DNA of 64,000 nt from Oceanisphaera sp. IT1-181. GTDB lineage: Bacteria; Pseudomonadota; Gammaproteobacteria; Enterobacterales; Aeromonadaceae. The notes under the pieces were generated by a model. It did no database searches. It was not told the DNA's origin and was given only the letters and a program-made list of their open reading frames with translations. A program made the position numbers and the translations under genes. Shown here one piece after another: positions 34,329-44,369 of this stretch (within the stretch, counting starts at the first letter, position 1; each line of letters begins with the position of its first letter). The stretch covers positions 2,165,001-2,229,000 of the forward strand of contig NZ_CP136856.1 in assembly GCF_033807535.1 (NCBI RefSeq), written 5' to 3'.

Positions 34329-35424
34329 AACCGGATGCTCGCTTGCCCTTCATTAATGCTTCTTTATACAGAGCCTGCATATCCGGTGCCGACACAGGCT
34401 CGCCTTTACTCTTCCGATACAGATAATAGCTCGCCGCTCGGCCCAAGCCATAGGTGGTGCCAAAACTCATGGCCGCTGCCGCTACGGCCCCCACCGTTTG
34501 TCCATAACCTGGAATAATTTTCACCGCCTGCCGACTGACTAATTTAATAGAATATTGCAGGGCAAAGCTACTGCCTAAAGTGCTGATGATTTCACCAAAG
34601 GTTTTCTTATTCCACTCCACACCGTACTGATTAGCCAGACTGTGTAGCATTTTAGCTTGCACGGCAGGCACCGAGACTAATCCCACTACCGGAATTAAAT
34701 CACTGGCAGCCGCCGTGCCCGCATACCACAGCACTTCTTTTTCACATTGATGAAAATTGCGCTCTTCCACGGTAGCGTGTTCTTTATGTTCGGCGAGCAG
34801 ACCAAGCACCGGCAGTAGCTTAGCTAATTCGGATAATAGCGATTCATAGTTATAAATTTCACCGTCTTCCACTACAAAATCTACGCCCACTGAAGCAAAG
34901 TCTTTGCCCCAAATGTTCGCGACTTTATGTTCGTTAGCCTGCATGGCATGGCGACGGTCAGCACCATCAAGGCTTAATACTGCCGTGTGAATAAGCAGTA
35001 AGTGCTTAATATCAGACTTTTTATGTATTTTCTTTAACTCACTTTCAACCGCAGACTGCTCTTGCTCATCCACCTTCATGATCACCACTACCGCATTACC
35101 GGATTTGGCCAGCTCTGCTATATCTGCGCTCGGATCATAGTCTGCCTCGCCTAAGCCTCGGGTATCTAAAAAGCGGATTAACGGCAACGACTCAGGAAAG
35201 TCATAACTCATCGCCGTTAGGGTACAAGGTTGAAAGCCATTACCTACTTCAATGGCGGAATTACCTGTGATGGCTTGCAGCAAAGTAGACTTGCCCGCCC
35301 CAGTTTTACCCAGCAGCCACAAGGTGGGCAGGTTTTGCCGCTGAAACTCTTCAGCCACCATCAAATCTGGATTCTTACTGGGATTTATCAAGGCTTTAAG
35401 TTTATCAAAGCTAAATTTTGCCAT
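34315..35424 (-). CDS. GTPase with DUF697-like membrane domain
   Basis: A 369-residue protein: an N-terminal G domain with P-loop LGKTGAGKST, switch-region FLDTRGLGEADYD, and a C-terminal DUF697-like hydrophobic portion (about 230-330, ASDLIPVVGLVSVPAVQ and PGYGQTVGAVAAAAMSFG). No canonical NKxD is obvious. DUF697 GTPases of the YcjF type insert in the inner membrane. ATG 35424 (MAKFSF) is preferred over one two codons upstream. Its stop region overlaps the next gene's start, pointing to a two-gene operon with complementary GTPases. Confidence 0.82.
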   Translation of the reverse strand: MAKFSFDKLKALINPSKNPDLMVAEEFQRQNLPTLWLLGKTGAGKSTLLQAITGNSAIEVGNGFQPCTLTAMSYDFPESLPLIRFLDTRGLGEADYDPSADIAELAKSGNAVVVIMKVDEQEQSAVESELKKIHKKSDIKHLLLIHTAVLSLDGADRRHAMQANEHKVANIWGKDFASVGVDFVVEDGEIYNYESLLSELAKLLPVLGLLAEHKEHATVEERNFHQCEKEVLWYAGTAAASDLIPVVGLVSVPAVQAKMLHSLANQYGVEWNKKTFGEIISTLGSSFALQYSIKLVSRQAVKIIPGYGQTVGAVAAAAMSFGTTYGLGRAASYYLYRKSKGEPVSAPDMQALYKEALMKGKRASGYEKT

Positions 35425-35589
35425 TGGCATGCATCCCTATCTAAAGCTGTCTGTATAAGACCATGAGCACTGCAGCAAATATGCCGCTACCACTTATCTT
35501 CATTGTGGCATCGCACTCTGGGGGTACAAGCGGTTTGGAGTTTTAGGGGGAAGTGGATCACAATTGCACGACCAAAGAGAGCCGGACAC

Positions 35590-36204
35590 TTAATCGCCCT
35601 GGTTCCACGCTTCGATAAAGCTGTGGTAGCAAGCCACCAGCAGATCCGCATCTTTTGCATAATCAGGAACAGTGTCAGGGAAATACAGCGCGCAGCGGCT
35701 ACCGGCATTTTGGGCGGTTTGTAGGTCAAACAGATAATCGCCCACATATAAAATATCTGCGGCTGCTAACTGCCACTGCTGGCAAATAAGTTGGATGCCT
35801 TCGGGGTGCGGTTTAGGTTCGGCATCATGGCGGGTTAACACCAGCGAAATATCAATACCCAACTTATTAATAGTCATCAAAGCGGCTTCGGGTATATTTC
35901 GGGTCAAAATAGCCAAGGGCAGTGACTGAGATTGCAAATACTCAATAAGCTCCCGCGCGCCCTCCACCCACGTCGCGGTGAGCGAACTTTTTATCTCATA
36001 ATCATGGACGATTCCCAGCGCGGTATGGCGCGCCTGAACATCACTCAGGCTATCCACATAAGCCAAAATATCCGATCCAGGTTCAATACCCAGCTCAGCG
36101 CGTAACCCTACAAAATCTGGGTTAGAGTGCGCCAAAGTGCCATCCAGATCGAAGATGACGCCACGAATATCATTAAGTTTTAAATCACTGAGTCGAATAA
36201 TCAC
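35590..36204 (-). CDS. HAD-family phosphatase (phosphoglycolate-phosphatase-like)
   Basis: A HAD-superfamily hydrolase of about 204 residues. Motif I is VIFDLDGTLAHS, motif II lies in LAILTRN, motif III uses the Lys of EPKPHPEG, and motif IV is VGDYLFDLQTAQNAG. The subfamily I cap between motifs I and II places it with phosphoglycolate-phosphatase-like enzymes; the substrate is uncertain. An earlier ATG at 36276 gives a polar, unconserved tail; a GTG at 36204 with GGGAA upstream is favoured. It stands alone. Confidence 0.8.
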   Translation of the reverse strand: MIIRLSDLKLNDIRGVIFDLDGTLAHSNPDFVGLRAELGIEPGSDILAYVDSLSDVQARHTALGIVHDYEIKSSLTATWVEGARELIEYLQSQSLPLAILTRNIPEAALMTINKLGIDISLVLTRHDAEPKPHPEGIQLICQQWQLAAADILYVGDYLFDLQTAQNAGSRCALYFPDTVPDYAKDADLLVACYHSFIEAWNQGD

Positions 36205-36459
36205 TGACTTTTCCCATGAGTAAAATATTCGTCTAAAACTTAGACAACCTGCAACCATCTTGCCTGACGATTGCACTATAGCGGTAATAACGTAACCTCC
36301 ATCACAGAGACTATGACTACGCTAATCTAGCCCAGAAATAAACCTTATGATTCATCTAATAGAAAGACTGCTGGCTGGCAGCTCGTAGTTACCATTCTAT
36401 ACGTCGCACTAAAGCTAAGGTTACCAGGCTCATAAAAACGACACTTACTCGATATTAAC

Positions 36460-37511
36460 TGCGTTATTTCCTAAATCAGAGCCTAGGTAGCAACTACCAC
36501 AAGCCTTTGCGTTATTAACTGAGGGGCTGACGAACCGACATATCCAGTCCGATGACTTTGTTCATGACCTTTACTCCGGCTCATATTTCGCCCACTTGGC
36601 CGTTGTATTTACGCAGGCTCAAGGTCGGACTAAGCAGTTTTTTATATCGAGACCTAGCAGCTTCTGACAATGAACGCTGATGGTAATCAGTTCGTGTTTT
36701 CCACTCAGCCAAGTTACCCGATTTAAGTACAGCAACGGCTTCATTTCTGGGGTGGCCTTCTGCCCAACATCGGGCATTTTTACGCGGTGGGATGGTGGCT
36801 CTACTGCCTTTTTTAAGCAGTAACGGGTGGCAGCGTTGAGTGTCATAAGCACCATCAGCAGACACTTGGTGTATCCGGCGTCGAAGTGGGCTGAGTAACG
36901 TGGGGAGTACTTCGCTATTAGCCACACTTTCTAAATTCACTTCAGCAGCAATGACTTCATGAGTACGAGCATCAACAGCCAAGTGTAATTTACGCCAGAT
37001 ACGGCGCTGGCTCTTGCCGTGTTTACGCTATTTCCATTCGCCTTCGCCAAAGACTTTAAGCCCAGACGCATCAATGACGAGATGAGTCACCGCTCCTTTA
37101 TTGGGCAAGCGATAGTTTATCTCAACGGTTTGAGTCCGCTTACAGAGGTTGCTGTAACTCGGGGACGTGAGCGGTACGTTCATCAACTGAAAGATGGAAT
37201 TGATGAATCCTTCTAAAGCTCGAAACGGCAAGCCAAAGAAGCCCTTTAGCATCAGAGCCGTTTCGATAGCGCTATCGCTGTATTGGAAACCACGACCGCG
37301 TCGATTATGATGCTCACCGCAGTACCACTGCTCGATAACCGGCTCATCCACTCAGAAGGTGAGGGAGCCACGATTGATTAAGGCCCGGTTGCACAGCCGC
37401 CAATTGCTGATGTTATGTCACGCCTTACCCACCTGTCTGTTCCTGAGTTCGTCCGTTAGGAGATCGGATCTCGGGAGAGTCAGATAGTCCCCTGATTTAG
37501 GAAACAACGCC
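36460..37511 (-). mobile_element. decayed IS903-type (IS5 family) insertion sequence
   Basis: About 1052 bp between imperfect inverted repeats. On the minus strand the right end begins GGCGTTGTTTCCTAAATCAG, and the left end reads (t)GCGTTATTTCCTAAATCAG. Both the IR type and size match IS903-like elements. The two flanks (GATATTAAC and AATACCAAG) show only about six of nine matching bases, so any target duplication has eroded. The internal transposase is broken by several stop codons. It marks the boundary between core genes and the AT-rich catabolic cluster. Confidence 0.85.
36515..37432 (-). pseudogene. IS5/IS903-family transposase pseudogene
   Basis: On the minus strand the IS5-type transposase reads through as one frame with in-frame stops at 37418-37420 (TGA), 37352-37354 (TGA, where TGG is expected in LTFW-DEPV), 37028-37030 (TAG) and 36581-36583 (TGA). 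Recognisable pieces are NWRLCNRALINRGSLTF, the DASGLKVFGEGEWK around the first Asp, RKHGKSQRRIWRKLHLAVDA, and VSADGAYDTQRC with the second Asp. The start is probably a GTG at 37432 that replaced ATG. The several independent nonsense changes show long inactivity. Confidence 0.85.
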
Positions 37512-37675
37512 AATACCAAGCACACTACATGTGCACATTCACAACATAACCCAACAAACTCGTTAACATCTGTGTGAGCCCTCACACAGATATGAATCAC
37601 CAATAGACTAGTATTTTACCTAGTTAAAAAATAATGACGACCATTGATATAATGGCTAGCAGGGGGTCAGAATAG

Positions 37676-39202
37676 ATGTCACACAAGCTTCAATGTAACA
37701 GCTTATATCAGAGTCTAGAGCTGAGTGCTCAGAGATGGCCAGATAGGCAGGCCTTTGTTGTTGATGATCAAAGAATTACCTATCGAGTTTTTCTGCAACG
37801 AGTAAAAGAAGTTGCCAGCCTGCTGCTACATAAATTTGAGTTGCAAAAAGATGATAAAATTATTCTGGCCATTGGTAATGAGATATCATTCTGTGAAGTA
37901 TTTTATGCAGCAATGAGTTTAGGCATCATTGTCGTACCTGTCAGCACAAAAATGACATCCGATGAAGTAGCATCGTTAGTGCAGCAAGTCATGCCTTCAT
38001 GGGTTTTGTGTCATGATGATCATATTGACAAATATACTGACTCTTTATCCTTTAAATCAAAAACTACAACCTTGAGTCAATGGGAATTATTATCAAGCAA
38101 AGAGCTTGATCCTGTAGTTGCCTCTGATGTGTGCCATGATGATACGGCTATAATTATATTCACTTCAGGAACAACTGGGAAGCCTAAAGGAGCAATAATA
38201 AGCCACGGCAATCTCCTGCATGGAATAACATCATATCAAAGCGCTTTTTCATTAACCGAAAAAGATAGTACTATATTAGCGGTTCCTATTTACCATATCA
38301 CTGGCCTGGCCGCCATTCTTGGCTTGTTTATCCACATCGGTGGAACAATTAACTTGCAAAGAAAGTTTAATGCTAAAAGCATTCTAGAATGCATCGAAAA
38401 TCAAAACATTACTTTTATGCATGGCTCACCTACCGTGTTTATTTTACTGTGTAATGAATTCAAAACTAGTAAGACAAACTACAAATTGGGCTCTCTTAAA
38501 AAGATTGTGTGCGGTGGCGGGCATCTTAACAATGGCACCGTCAAAACCATTAAAAGAATATTCAAAAACACTGATATTCATCCTGTTTATGGTTTGTCAG
38601 AAACCAGTTCTCCTGCCAGTATATTCGTTGAAGATTTAAGCTCTCACAATAAGTTAGGTAGCTCAGGCAAAGCCATTCCCGGTGTGGAATTTCTGATAAA
38701 AAGTGAAGATGGTGAGACATTAACTAATGGTGAGACTGGTTTACTCTGGGTAAGAGGGCCTGTTGTCATAAAATCTTATTGGAATAACCCGCTTGCCAAT
38801 AAAGAATCATTTGAGGATGGTTGGTTCAACACTGGTGACCTAGCCTATATAGACAATGACAATTATATCTATATACAGGGAAGACTGAAGGATATGATTA
38901 ATAGGGGCGGGGAGAAAATTTATTCACTAGAGGTTGAAAACATACTTTCCACCTACCCAGGTATTAATGAAGTAGCGTTAGTCCCCTTCCCTAGTGAAAT
39001 ATATGGTGAAGAACCCATGGCATTCATTATAGCCGACCCCGACCACCCTATCACAACAAAAGAGATCCTGGTTTGGGCTCATACAAAACTTACAAAATAC
39101 AAGATTCCTAAAAAAATAATATTTGTAGACAACTTTCCAAGAACTAAAAATGGAAAAATAAGTAAAAAAATTCTTAAGGAAAGCGTCCATAAATATCTTT
39201 GA
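37676..39202 (+). CDS. AMP-forming acyl-CoA synthetase
   Basis: A 508-residue adenylate-forming enzyme of the ANL superfamily, ligating CoA to a carboxylic acid with ATP. P-loop-like IIFTSGTTGKPKGAIISHG, then HPVYGLSETSSPASIF, the A8 hinge GWFNTGDLAYIDNDNYIYIQ and the C-terminal catalytic lysine in FPRTKNGKISKK are all present. It looks like a medium/short-chain acid ligase; the acid is not specified by sequence. ATG 37676 follows AGGGGG. It heads the catabolic cluster directly beside the IS5 remnant, and its AT-rich codon use differs sharply from the genes left of 36 kb. Confidence 0.85.
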   Translation: MSHKLQCNSLYQSLELSAQRWPDRQAFVVDDQRITYRVFLQRVKEVASLLLHKFELQKDDKIILAIGNEISFCEVFYAAMSLGIIVVPVSTKMTSDEVASLVQQVMPSWVLCHDDHIDKYTDSLSFKSKTTTLSQWELLSSKELDPVVASDVCHDDTAIIIFTSGTTGKPKGAIISHGNLLHGITSYQSAFSLTEKDSTILAVPIYHITGLAAILGLFIHIGGTINLQRKFNAKSILECIENQNITFMHGSPTVFILLCNEFKTSKTNYKLGSLKKIVCGGGHLNNGTVKTIKRIFKNTDIHPVYGLSETSSPASIFVEDLSSHNKLGSSGKAIPGVEFLIKSEDGETLTNGETGLLWVRGPVVIKSYWNNPLANKESFEDGWFNTGDLAYIDNDNYIYIQGRLKDMINRGGEKIYSLEVENILSTYPGINEVALVPFPSEIYGEEPMAFIIADPDHPITTKEILVWAHTKLTKYKIPKKIIFVDNFPRTKNGKISKKILKESVHKYL

Positions 39203-39232
39203 TATGGTCGGAATAGCATCAATGGAGAGATA

Positions 39233-40771
39233 ATGAAAAACAAAATTATTACTAAAGAAGAAGCAGCTGAGCTTATCCGTGATGACAGTACAATTTGTAC
39301 AGTAGGGATGACGCTGATCAGCGCCTCCGAGTCCGTATTATCTTCGATCGAAAAACGCTTTCTCGAAACGGAATCCCCTAAAAATCTGACACTGGTTCAT
39401 GCTGCCGGTCAAAGTGATAGAAATCGAGGTATACAGCACTTAGCTCATCCCGGCCTGGTAAAAAGAATTATTGGTTCACACTGGGGGCTGGCTCCTAGAT
39501 GGATGGCCATGATCTCGGATAATCAAGTCGAAGCCTACTGCTTGCCTCAGGGACAAATGGTACATCTATACAGTGACATGGCAGCTGGCCTGCAAGGCAG
39601 AATATCGCCGGTTGGTCTGAATACCTTCATAGATCCAAGAATTGAAGGTGGAAAAATGAACAGTTGTACAAAAGAAGATATTGTAGAGCTGATGCAAATC
39701 AAGGATCAGGAGTACCTATTCTACCCCGCCATCCCCCTAGATACATTAATCATCCGTGGTACTGCCGCCGACTCCAAAGGTAATCTGACCACGGATGAAG
39801 AAGCTATGAAGCTGGAAGTACTCCCTGCGGTACTCGCGGCTAAACGCTTTGGCGGCAGGGTCATTGCGCAAGTAAAGTATCTGGTGGAAGACGGTAGCCT
39901 TGATCCTAAATCAGTCGTTGTACCCGGTAGCTTTATAGATAACATTGTACTCTGTGATGATCCGGAAACCGATCACCGTCAGACTTCATCTTGGTATTAT
40001 GACCCAGCCTATTGTGGAAAAATACGAGTATCAACTCAGCAGGGTACATCAAAAACACCGCTTGATATTAGGAAACTTATTGGCAGAAGAGCTGTGGAGT
40101 TAATAAGTCCAGGTGCCATCATCAATCTAGGAACTGGCATCCCCAATGACGTAATAGGGCAAATAGTAAAAGAAAAAAACATGACAGATAATGTCACTAT
40201 TACGGTTGAGTCTGGTATTTATGGCGGAATACAGGCAGGCGGAGTTGACTTTGGTATCGGGAGAAACCTCTCGGCCATGATCAGTCATCAAGAGCAGATG
40301 CTTTATTACAATGGTGCTGGCGTAGATATAACCTATATGGGTGCAGGTGAGCTGGATAAAGACGGAAATGTCAATGCCACAAGATTGGGCTCACAATGCA
40401 CTGGTGCGGGTGGCTTTATTGATATTACACAAAATGCAAAACACGTTGTATTTTGCTCAACATTTACTGCTAAAGGACTTAAAGTCGAAGTAGGTAATGG
40501 GAAATTGAGCATAGTACAAGAAGGACAAGTAAAAAAGATGGTTAACACTGTAAATCAGATATCTTATAGTGGAAATCTTGCCATAGAAAAAAATCAAAAA
40601 ATGCATTTTGTTACTGAGCGTGCTGTATTCGAGATGACTGAACAAGGCCTAATGTTGATTGAAATTGCCCCAGGCATTGACCTTGAAAAAGACATACTAA
40701 ATCTCATGGACTTCAAGCCTCTCATATCTGAAAATTTAAAATTAATGGATCAATCATTATTTACTCAATAA
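39233..40771 (+). CDS. YdiF-type short-chain acyl-CoA:acetate CoA-transferase
   Basis: A 512-residue CoA-transferase of the fused-subunit YdiF/propionate type, which exchanges CoA between short-chain acyl-CoAs and acetate. The catalytic glutamate is E326 in TVESGIYGG. GTGIPNDVIG and the N-terminal SHWGLAPRWMAMI and AAGLQGRISPVGLNTF strings are typical. It starts 30 bases after the ligase gene with GGAGAG upstream. It could activate the same substrate as the ligase but without ATP, or recycle the CoA of an end product. Confidence 0.9.
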   Translation: MKNKIITKEEAAELIRDDSTICTVGMTLISASESVLSSIEKRFLETESPKNLTLVHAAGQSDRNRGIQHLAHPGLVKRIIGSHWGLAPRWMAMISDNQVEAYCLPQGQMVHLYSDMAAGLQGRISPVGLNTFIDPRIEGGKMNSCTKEDIVELMQIKDQEYLFYPAIPLDTLIIRGTAADSKGNLTTDEEAMKLEVLPAVLAAKRFGGRVIAQVKYLVEDGSLDPKSVVVPGSFIDNIVLCDDPETDHRQTSSWYYDPAYCGKIRVSTQQGTSKTPLDIRKLIGRRAVELISPGAIINLGTGIPNDVIGQIVKEKNMTDNVTITVESGIYGGIQAGGVDFGIGRNLSAMISHQEQMLYYNGAGVDITYMGAGELDKDGNVNATRLGSQCTGAGGFIDITQNAKHVVFCSTFTAKGLKVEVGNGKLSIVQEGQVKKMVNTVNQISYSGNLAIEKNQKMHFVTERAVFEMTEQGLMLIEIAPGIDLEKDILNLMDFKPLISENLKLMDQSLFTQ

Positions 40772-40790
40772 TTATACACTGGAGAAAAAA

Positions 40791-41528
40791 ATGAAACTCA
40801 AAGGGAAAACAGCCATAGTTACTGGTGCAAACCAAGGTATTGGTTTTGGTATCGCTCGTGTTCTAGGACGCGAAGGCGCAACAGTTATCATTGCGGATTT
40901 GAATGAAGAAGGTGGAGTGTCTGCTGTAAATAATTTAAAAAATGAAGGCGCAGATGCTGTTTTTGTAAAATGCAATATTGGCAATAAAGAAGATATAAAT
41001 GAGCTCTTTGAATTCGTAGAAAAAAATTATGGCAAGTTAGATGTGTTAGTAAATAATGCAGGCATCAACCGCGATGCAATGCTGCATAAACTAAGTGAGG
41101 ACGACTGGGATAGCGTAATTGATGTGAACCTGAAAGGCACCTTTCGTTGCATGCAGGCAGCAGCGATTAAGATGCGAGAACAGGGGTCAGGCAGAATTAT
41201 CAATATCGCCTCCGCCAGCTGGCTAGGAAATGTGGGCCAATCAAACTATGCGGCATCAAAAGCAGGTGTTGTGGGGCTGACCAAAACAGCTTGTCGCGAA
41301 CTAGCCAGAAAAGGGGTGACGGTAAATGCCATATGTCCTGGATTTATCGATACTGCAATGACCCGAGGAGTTCCGGAAAAAGTATGGGACGTCATGATAT
41401 CTAAAATTCCAGCGGGCTTTGCAGGCCAACCAGAAGATGTAGGTGAATGTGTGGCCTTTCTCGCTTCAGACGCCGCCCGATATATTAACGGTGAGGTAAT
41501 CAATGTCGGCGGTGGCATGGTTCTGTAA
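40791..41528 (+). CDS. FabG/PhaB-like short-chain dehydrogenase
   Basis: A 245-residue classical SDR. The cofactor motif is GANQGIG, the NNAG motif lies near 88, and catalytic Ser141, Tyr153 and Lys157 (YAASK) are present. Its size and FabG-like signature (NRDAMLHKLSEDDWDSVIDV) fit a 3-oxoacyl-ACP or acetoacetyl-CoA reductase; by place it probably oxidises a 3-hydroxyacyl-CoA to a 3-oxoacyl-CoA in this pathway. FabG/PhaB members act on the (R)-isomer, suggesting an (R)-3-hydroxyacid, but this is inference. It starts 19 bases after the CoA-transferase in the same operon. Confidence 0.87.
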   Translation: MKLKGKTAIVTGANQGIGFGIARVLGREGATVIIADLNEEGGVSAVNNLKNEGADAVFVKCNIGNKEDINELFEFVEKNYGKLDVLVNNAGINRDAMLHKLSEDDWDSVIDVNLKGTFRCMQAAAIKMREQGSGRIINIASASWLGNVGQSNYAASKAGVVGLTKTACRELARKGVTVNAICPGFIDTAMTRGVPEKVWDVMISKIPAGFAGQPEDVGECVAFLASDAARYINGEVINVGGGMVL

Positions 41529-41584
41529 TTCAAGAAAATAGCTGCCCTCGTATCAGCTTGCTCATGCTTATTCATTATGACATG

Positions 41585-41610
41585 TGAGGATAAAATGAAA
41601 ATTATCCTCA
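41585..41610 (+). terminator. hairpin after the ligase-transferase-SDR operon
   Basis: TGAGGATAA (41585-41593) and TTATCCTCA (41602-41610) form a perfect 9-bp stem with an eight-base loop. No T-run follows, so its terminator role is uncertain, but it lies 57 bases after the SDR stop. Confidence 0.4.
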
Positions 41611-42422
41611 CTATCTATTCATGCTATGAAAGCCTTTAAATCGATCAAGCCGATGCTAACACCGTAATTGTATTTAAAAAATACTGCTCGTCTATAGTAT
41701 TATTTACATACCGGTGACCGATACGAATAGTGGAGAGGAGCGAAGATCAACAGTGAAGACTGCTCTCTTCTAAGGCAAGAAAATCTACATCAATGTCACT
41801 AGTCTCAGGCCGACGCGTGATCTCTTTTAATTAAATTTAGGCAAAGTTTGGTCACCCCTTCGCTAAGAATGAACGGACAAACTTGTTTCCTCTGCAGTAA
41901 AGAAATAAGTGGTTGAAATCTTTCCCAAATGCGCTTATTTATGGCCCAGAAACCTTTGTTATATTATCTCGAAACACTCTAAGATCCCGACCTCGCGGCG
42001 AAATGTACCCAGATACTATCTGGCCATCATTCAGCAATTCAATTTTCTGATGGCTTGAGCTTGACACCGACGACGCAGATCTGAGCTATGCTCAAGTACT
42101 GGGCTCTAGGTCACTGATACACCCTTGGACTAAGGACTCAAGAACATCTATCACCATACAATTTGATGATGTACTTACAGGCAGTAATCTGACTATCTAT
42201 GACATAGGCAGGTTGATAATATAACAATTTTTGACAAGATCAGGGTAGGTGTTGCTCGATGCGAAACCACATGGAATACCTGTTTTTTTCCTTACCGGCC
42301 CCTAATTTTCAATGTCGGATGGAGAAGCTCAAGCGGATCGGCTGCGGAGCTATACGCTCACACCTTAAGAATCGACCACCTTGCTTTCCTATAGATAAAT
42401 ATACTATCAACAGGCAGTACTT
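41611..42422. other. long spacer with a possible gene relic
   Basis: About 810 bases without an intact gene. A frame from about 42000 to 42222 reads without frameshift into a stop and encodes EMYPDTIWPSF, one stop, then LELDTDDADLSYAQVLGSRS and ITIQFDDVLTGSNLTIYDIG. This looks like the tail of a real protein with an internal stop, but I cannot name the family. Other parts are unstructured AT-rich DNA. The cdaR promoter probably lies in its last 150 bases. Confidence 0.35.
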
Positions 42423-43580
42423 ATGAAGATCAATTCAGAATTAGCTAATGAAATTGCTAGTAGATCTATAGCTATTATTCATCACAATGTGAATGTTATA
42501 GATAACAACGGCATTATTGTAGCATCTGGTAATCATAAGCGAGTAGGACAAAAACATGGTGCTGCAATTGAGGCAATCAAAAAAGGTGCTCGGATAACTA
42601 TTAATGACGATATGGAAGCCGAACGCTATGAAAATACAGAGCCAGGCATTAATCACCCAATAATAATAGAAGGTGATGTAGCTATTGTGATAGGAATAAG
42701 TGGTAACCCGGCTATTATAGCCCGTTATTCAGAGTTGGCTATCCTTACTGCCGAACTGTTGTTAAAGCAAGCAAGTGAAATAAACTCTTCGAATTGGAAA
42801 AAAAGAGTAAATGATAGTTTAATAAATGAGTTCATTGAGTATGGCGAGCATGAAAGAGGTGTTTCAGCCCTTGATAAAATCAATAAAAACAGCAACTTAC
42901 TGAACATAGAAACCATACCCATTATAATAAAAACAGACGCTTATACGATTATGATGAGCGAGGTAGTAGATTCTTTATTAAGTAAACTATCATCAATGAT
43001 TGATAGCGATAGAATTATTTTGTTAAATCATAATGAAATACTCCTGCTCCCCCCTGCCGACTCTTCAATTTCTTCCATTATAGAGAACGCCGAACTGGCC
43101 ATTGCTAGTCAATTGAGTAGCTTTAAAATAGGGGTAGGTATTAATGCCTGCTCACCCTTAGACATTAGAGAGTCAGTCATATATTCTCGTTCTGTTATAG
43201 ATGTAGGAGCAAAGTCAAACAGTGAACAAAGAATATACAAATTTAAAGATATGGCTATTCAGTGTCTTTTAAAAGAACTTGAAAGCAGCTACCTATCAAG
43301 CTTCTTTAACAAAATAGTAAATAATTTAACTAGACACACCCAAGGACATCAACTCATTGAAACTCTGGAGTTGTTTATCGAAAATAATGCCGAGTTGGGG
43401 AAAACAGCTGCTCAACTAGACATCCATAGGAACACTCTTTCCTATCGTTTATCAAACATAAAAAAGCTCACCTTGCTAGACCCTTTAAAATTTTTGGACT
43501 TGTTACAATTAACAATCTCTATCCATTGTTACAGAAAGGAACACCCCAGAAAAAAGATCTGGATAGAGAGCATTATCTAA
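42423..43580 (+). CDS. CdaR-family transcriptional regulator
   Basis: A 385-residue regulator of the CdaR/PucR type. The N-terminal diacid-recognition-like domain begins with IASRSIAIIHHNVNVIDNNG and includes the RVGQKHGAA segment. A central domain follows, and a C-terminal PucR helix-turn-helix (TAAQLDIHRNTLSYRLSNIK) binds DNA. E. coli CdaR responds to sugar diacids. Here the flanking TRAP and CoA-pathway genes suggest an organic-acid effector. It is transcribed alone between the two halves of the cluster and probably controls both. Confidence 0.88.
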   Translation: MKINSELANEIASRSIAIIHHNVNVIDNNGIIVASGNHKRVGQKHGAAIEAIKKGARITINDDMEAERYENTEPGINHPIIIEGDVAIVIGISGNPAIIARYSELAILTAELLLKQASEINSSNWKKRVNDSLINEFIEYGEHERGVSALDKINKNSNLLNIETIPIIIKTDAYTIMMSEVVDSLLSKLSSMIDSDRIILLNHNEILLLPPADSSISSIIENAELAIASQLSSFKIGVGINACSPLDIRESVIYSRSVIDVGAKSNSEQRIYKFKDMAIQCLLKELESSYLSSFFNKIVNNLTRHTQGHQLIETLELFIENNAELGKTAAQLDIHRNTLSYRLSNIKKLTLLDPLKFLDLLQLTISIHCYRKEHPRKKIWIESII

Positions 43581-44369
43581 ATTTTTAAAAAAACTATACT
43601 GTGATTATACGTTCTCCTACTGCAGGTAGCTGTCCGTTGCTGTGCTGATGAGCCGCTGCCTGCTGTAACGTACCGTTAGATAAAACTGATACCTCGCTGA
43701 GCTTCTTGTCTGGGTCTTCGTCATCCCCTCATATGAGCCGCGCTATGCCTTGGCTTACAACCGAAGTAGCAAAAATGATCAGACTATCGGTGCTACTGCA
43801 CAACTTAAAAATGGCCTCATCCCAGATTCAATGCGCTACTCAGCGGGTGTCTAAGATAGTAACCATTACTTCTTCCCTTGGTGCATTAAGGTAACCGTCA
43901 AAGTCAGGGCTGCAGTGTTATTAACTTGTTAGATAGACCTCATTACATTTCTGAGTGCTCAACCACCAATTTAATATGACGAGAACATTTTTGTTCTCTT
44001 TTTGACCAAGATATTCACTCCAACTACAAGATGATCGTGCTCCCGCAAGGAGGAGTTAGTTTCGTTCCGAGCCCACTTGTTCGTTCACATACCATTAACA
44101 CTGTATGTTCTCGCCCTGCTAGCTCCCTCTTCACCTGTGACTCGGTCGCCGGCCTCAGTGTTAACGTTATTCATTGTATGTTTGCACAAAGGGTGATGAT
44201 TGTTTCGTGTTTGTAAACGTGCTCGTGCTCAAATTTTCTCTGAGGGGTTCTGCTAGTCTGGATAGTAACTTGATAAGAAACATGCTGTTTACATTTGGAT
44301 CATCATCTCACTCGGAGAGTCTGGATGATTAGCTCCCAATCAAGCGTTAACAAAAAGGAATTTTTGATT
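43581..44369. other. 789-bp spacer before dctP
   Basis: No gene is supported. Small open frames (for example 43706-43894) have no ribosome sites, and a readable segment near 43735-43850 (AYNRSSKNDQTIGATAQLKN) may be a short coding relic but could not be assigned. The dctP promoter and operator should lie in the right end of the spacer. Confidence 0.5.

Noticed and set aside
36451..37520. Nine-base target duplication around the IS903-like relic.
   Set aside because: The two flanks agree at only about six of nine positions, which is not distinguishable from chance.
43706..43894. 62-residue open frame between cdaR and dctP.
   Set aside because: No ribosome site, no recognisable protein pattern and no partner; kept only as a possible relic in the spacer description.
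44031..44216. Open frame upstream of dctP.
   Set aside because: No ribosome site and low protein-like quality; part of the promoter spacer.
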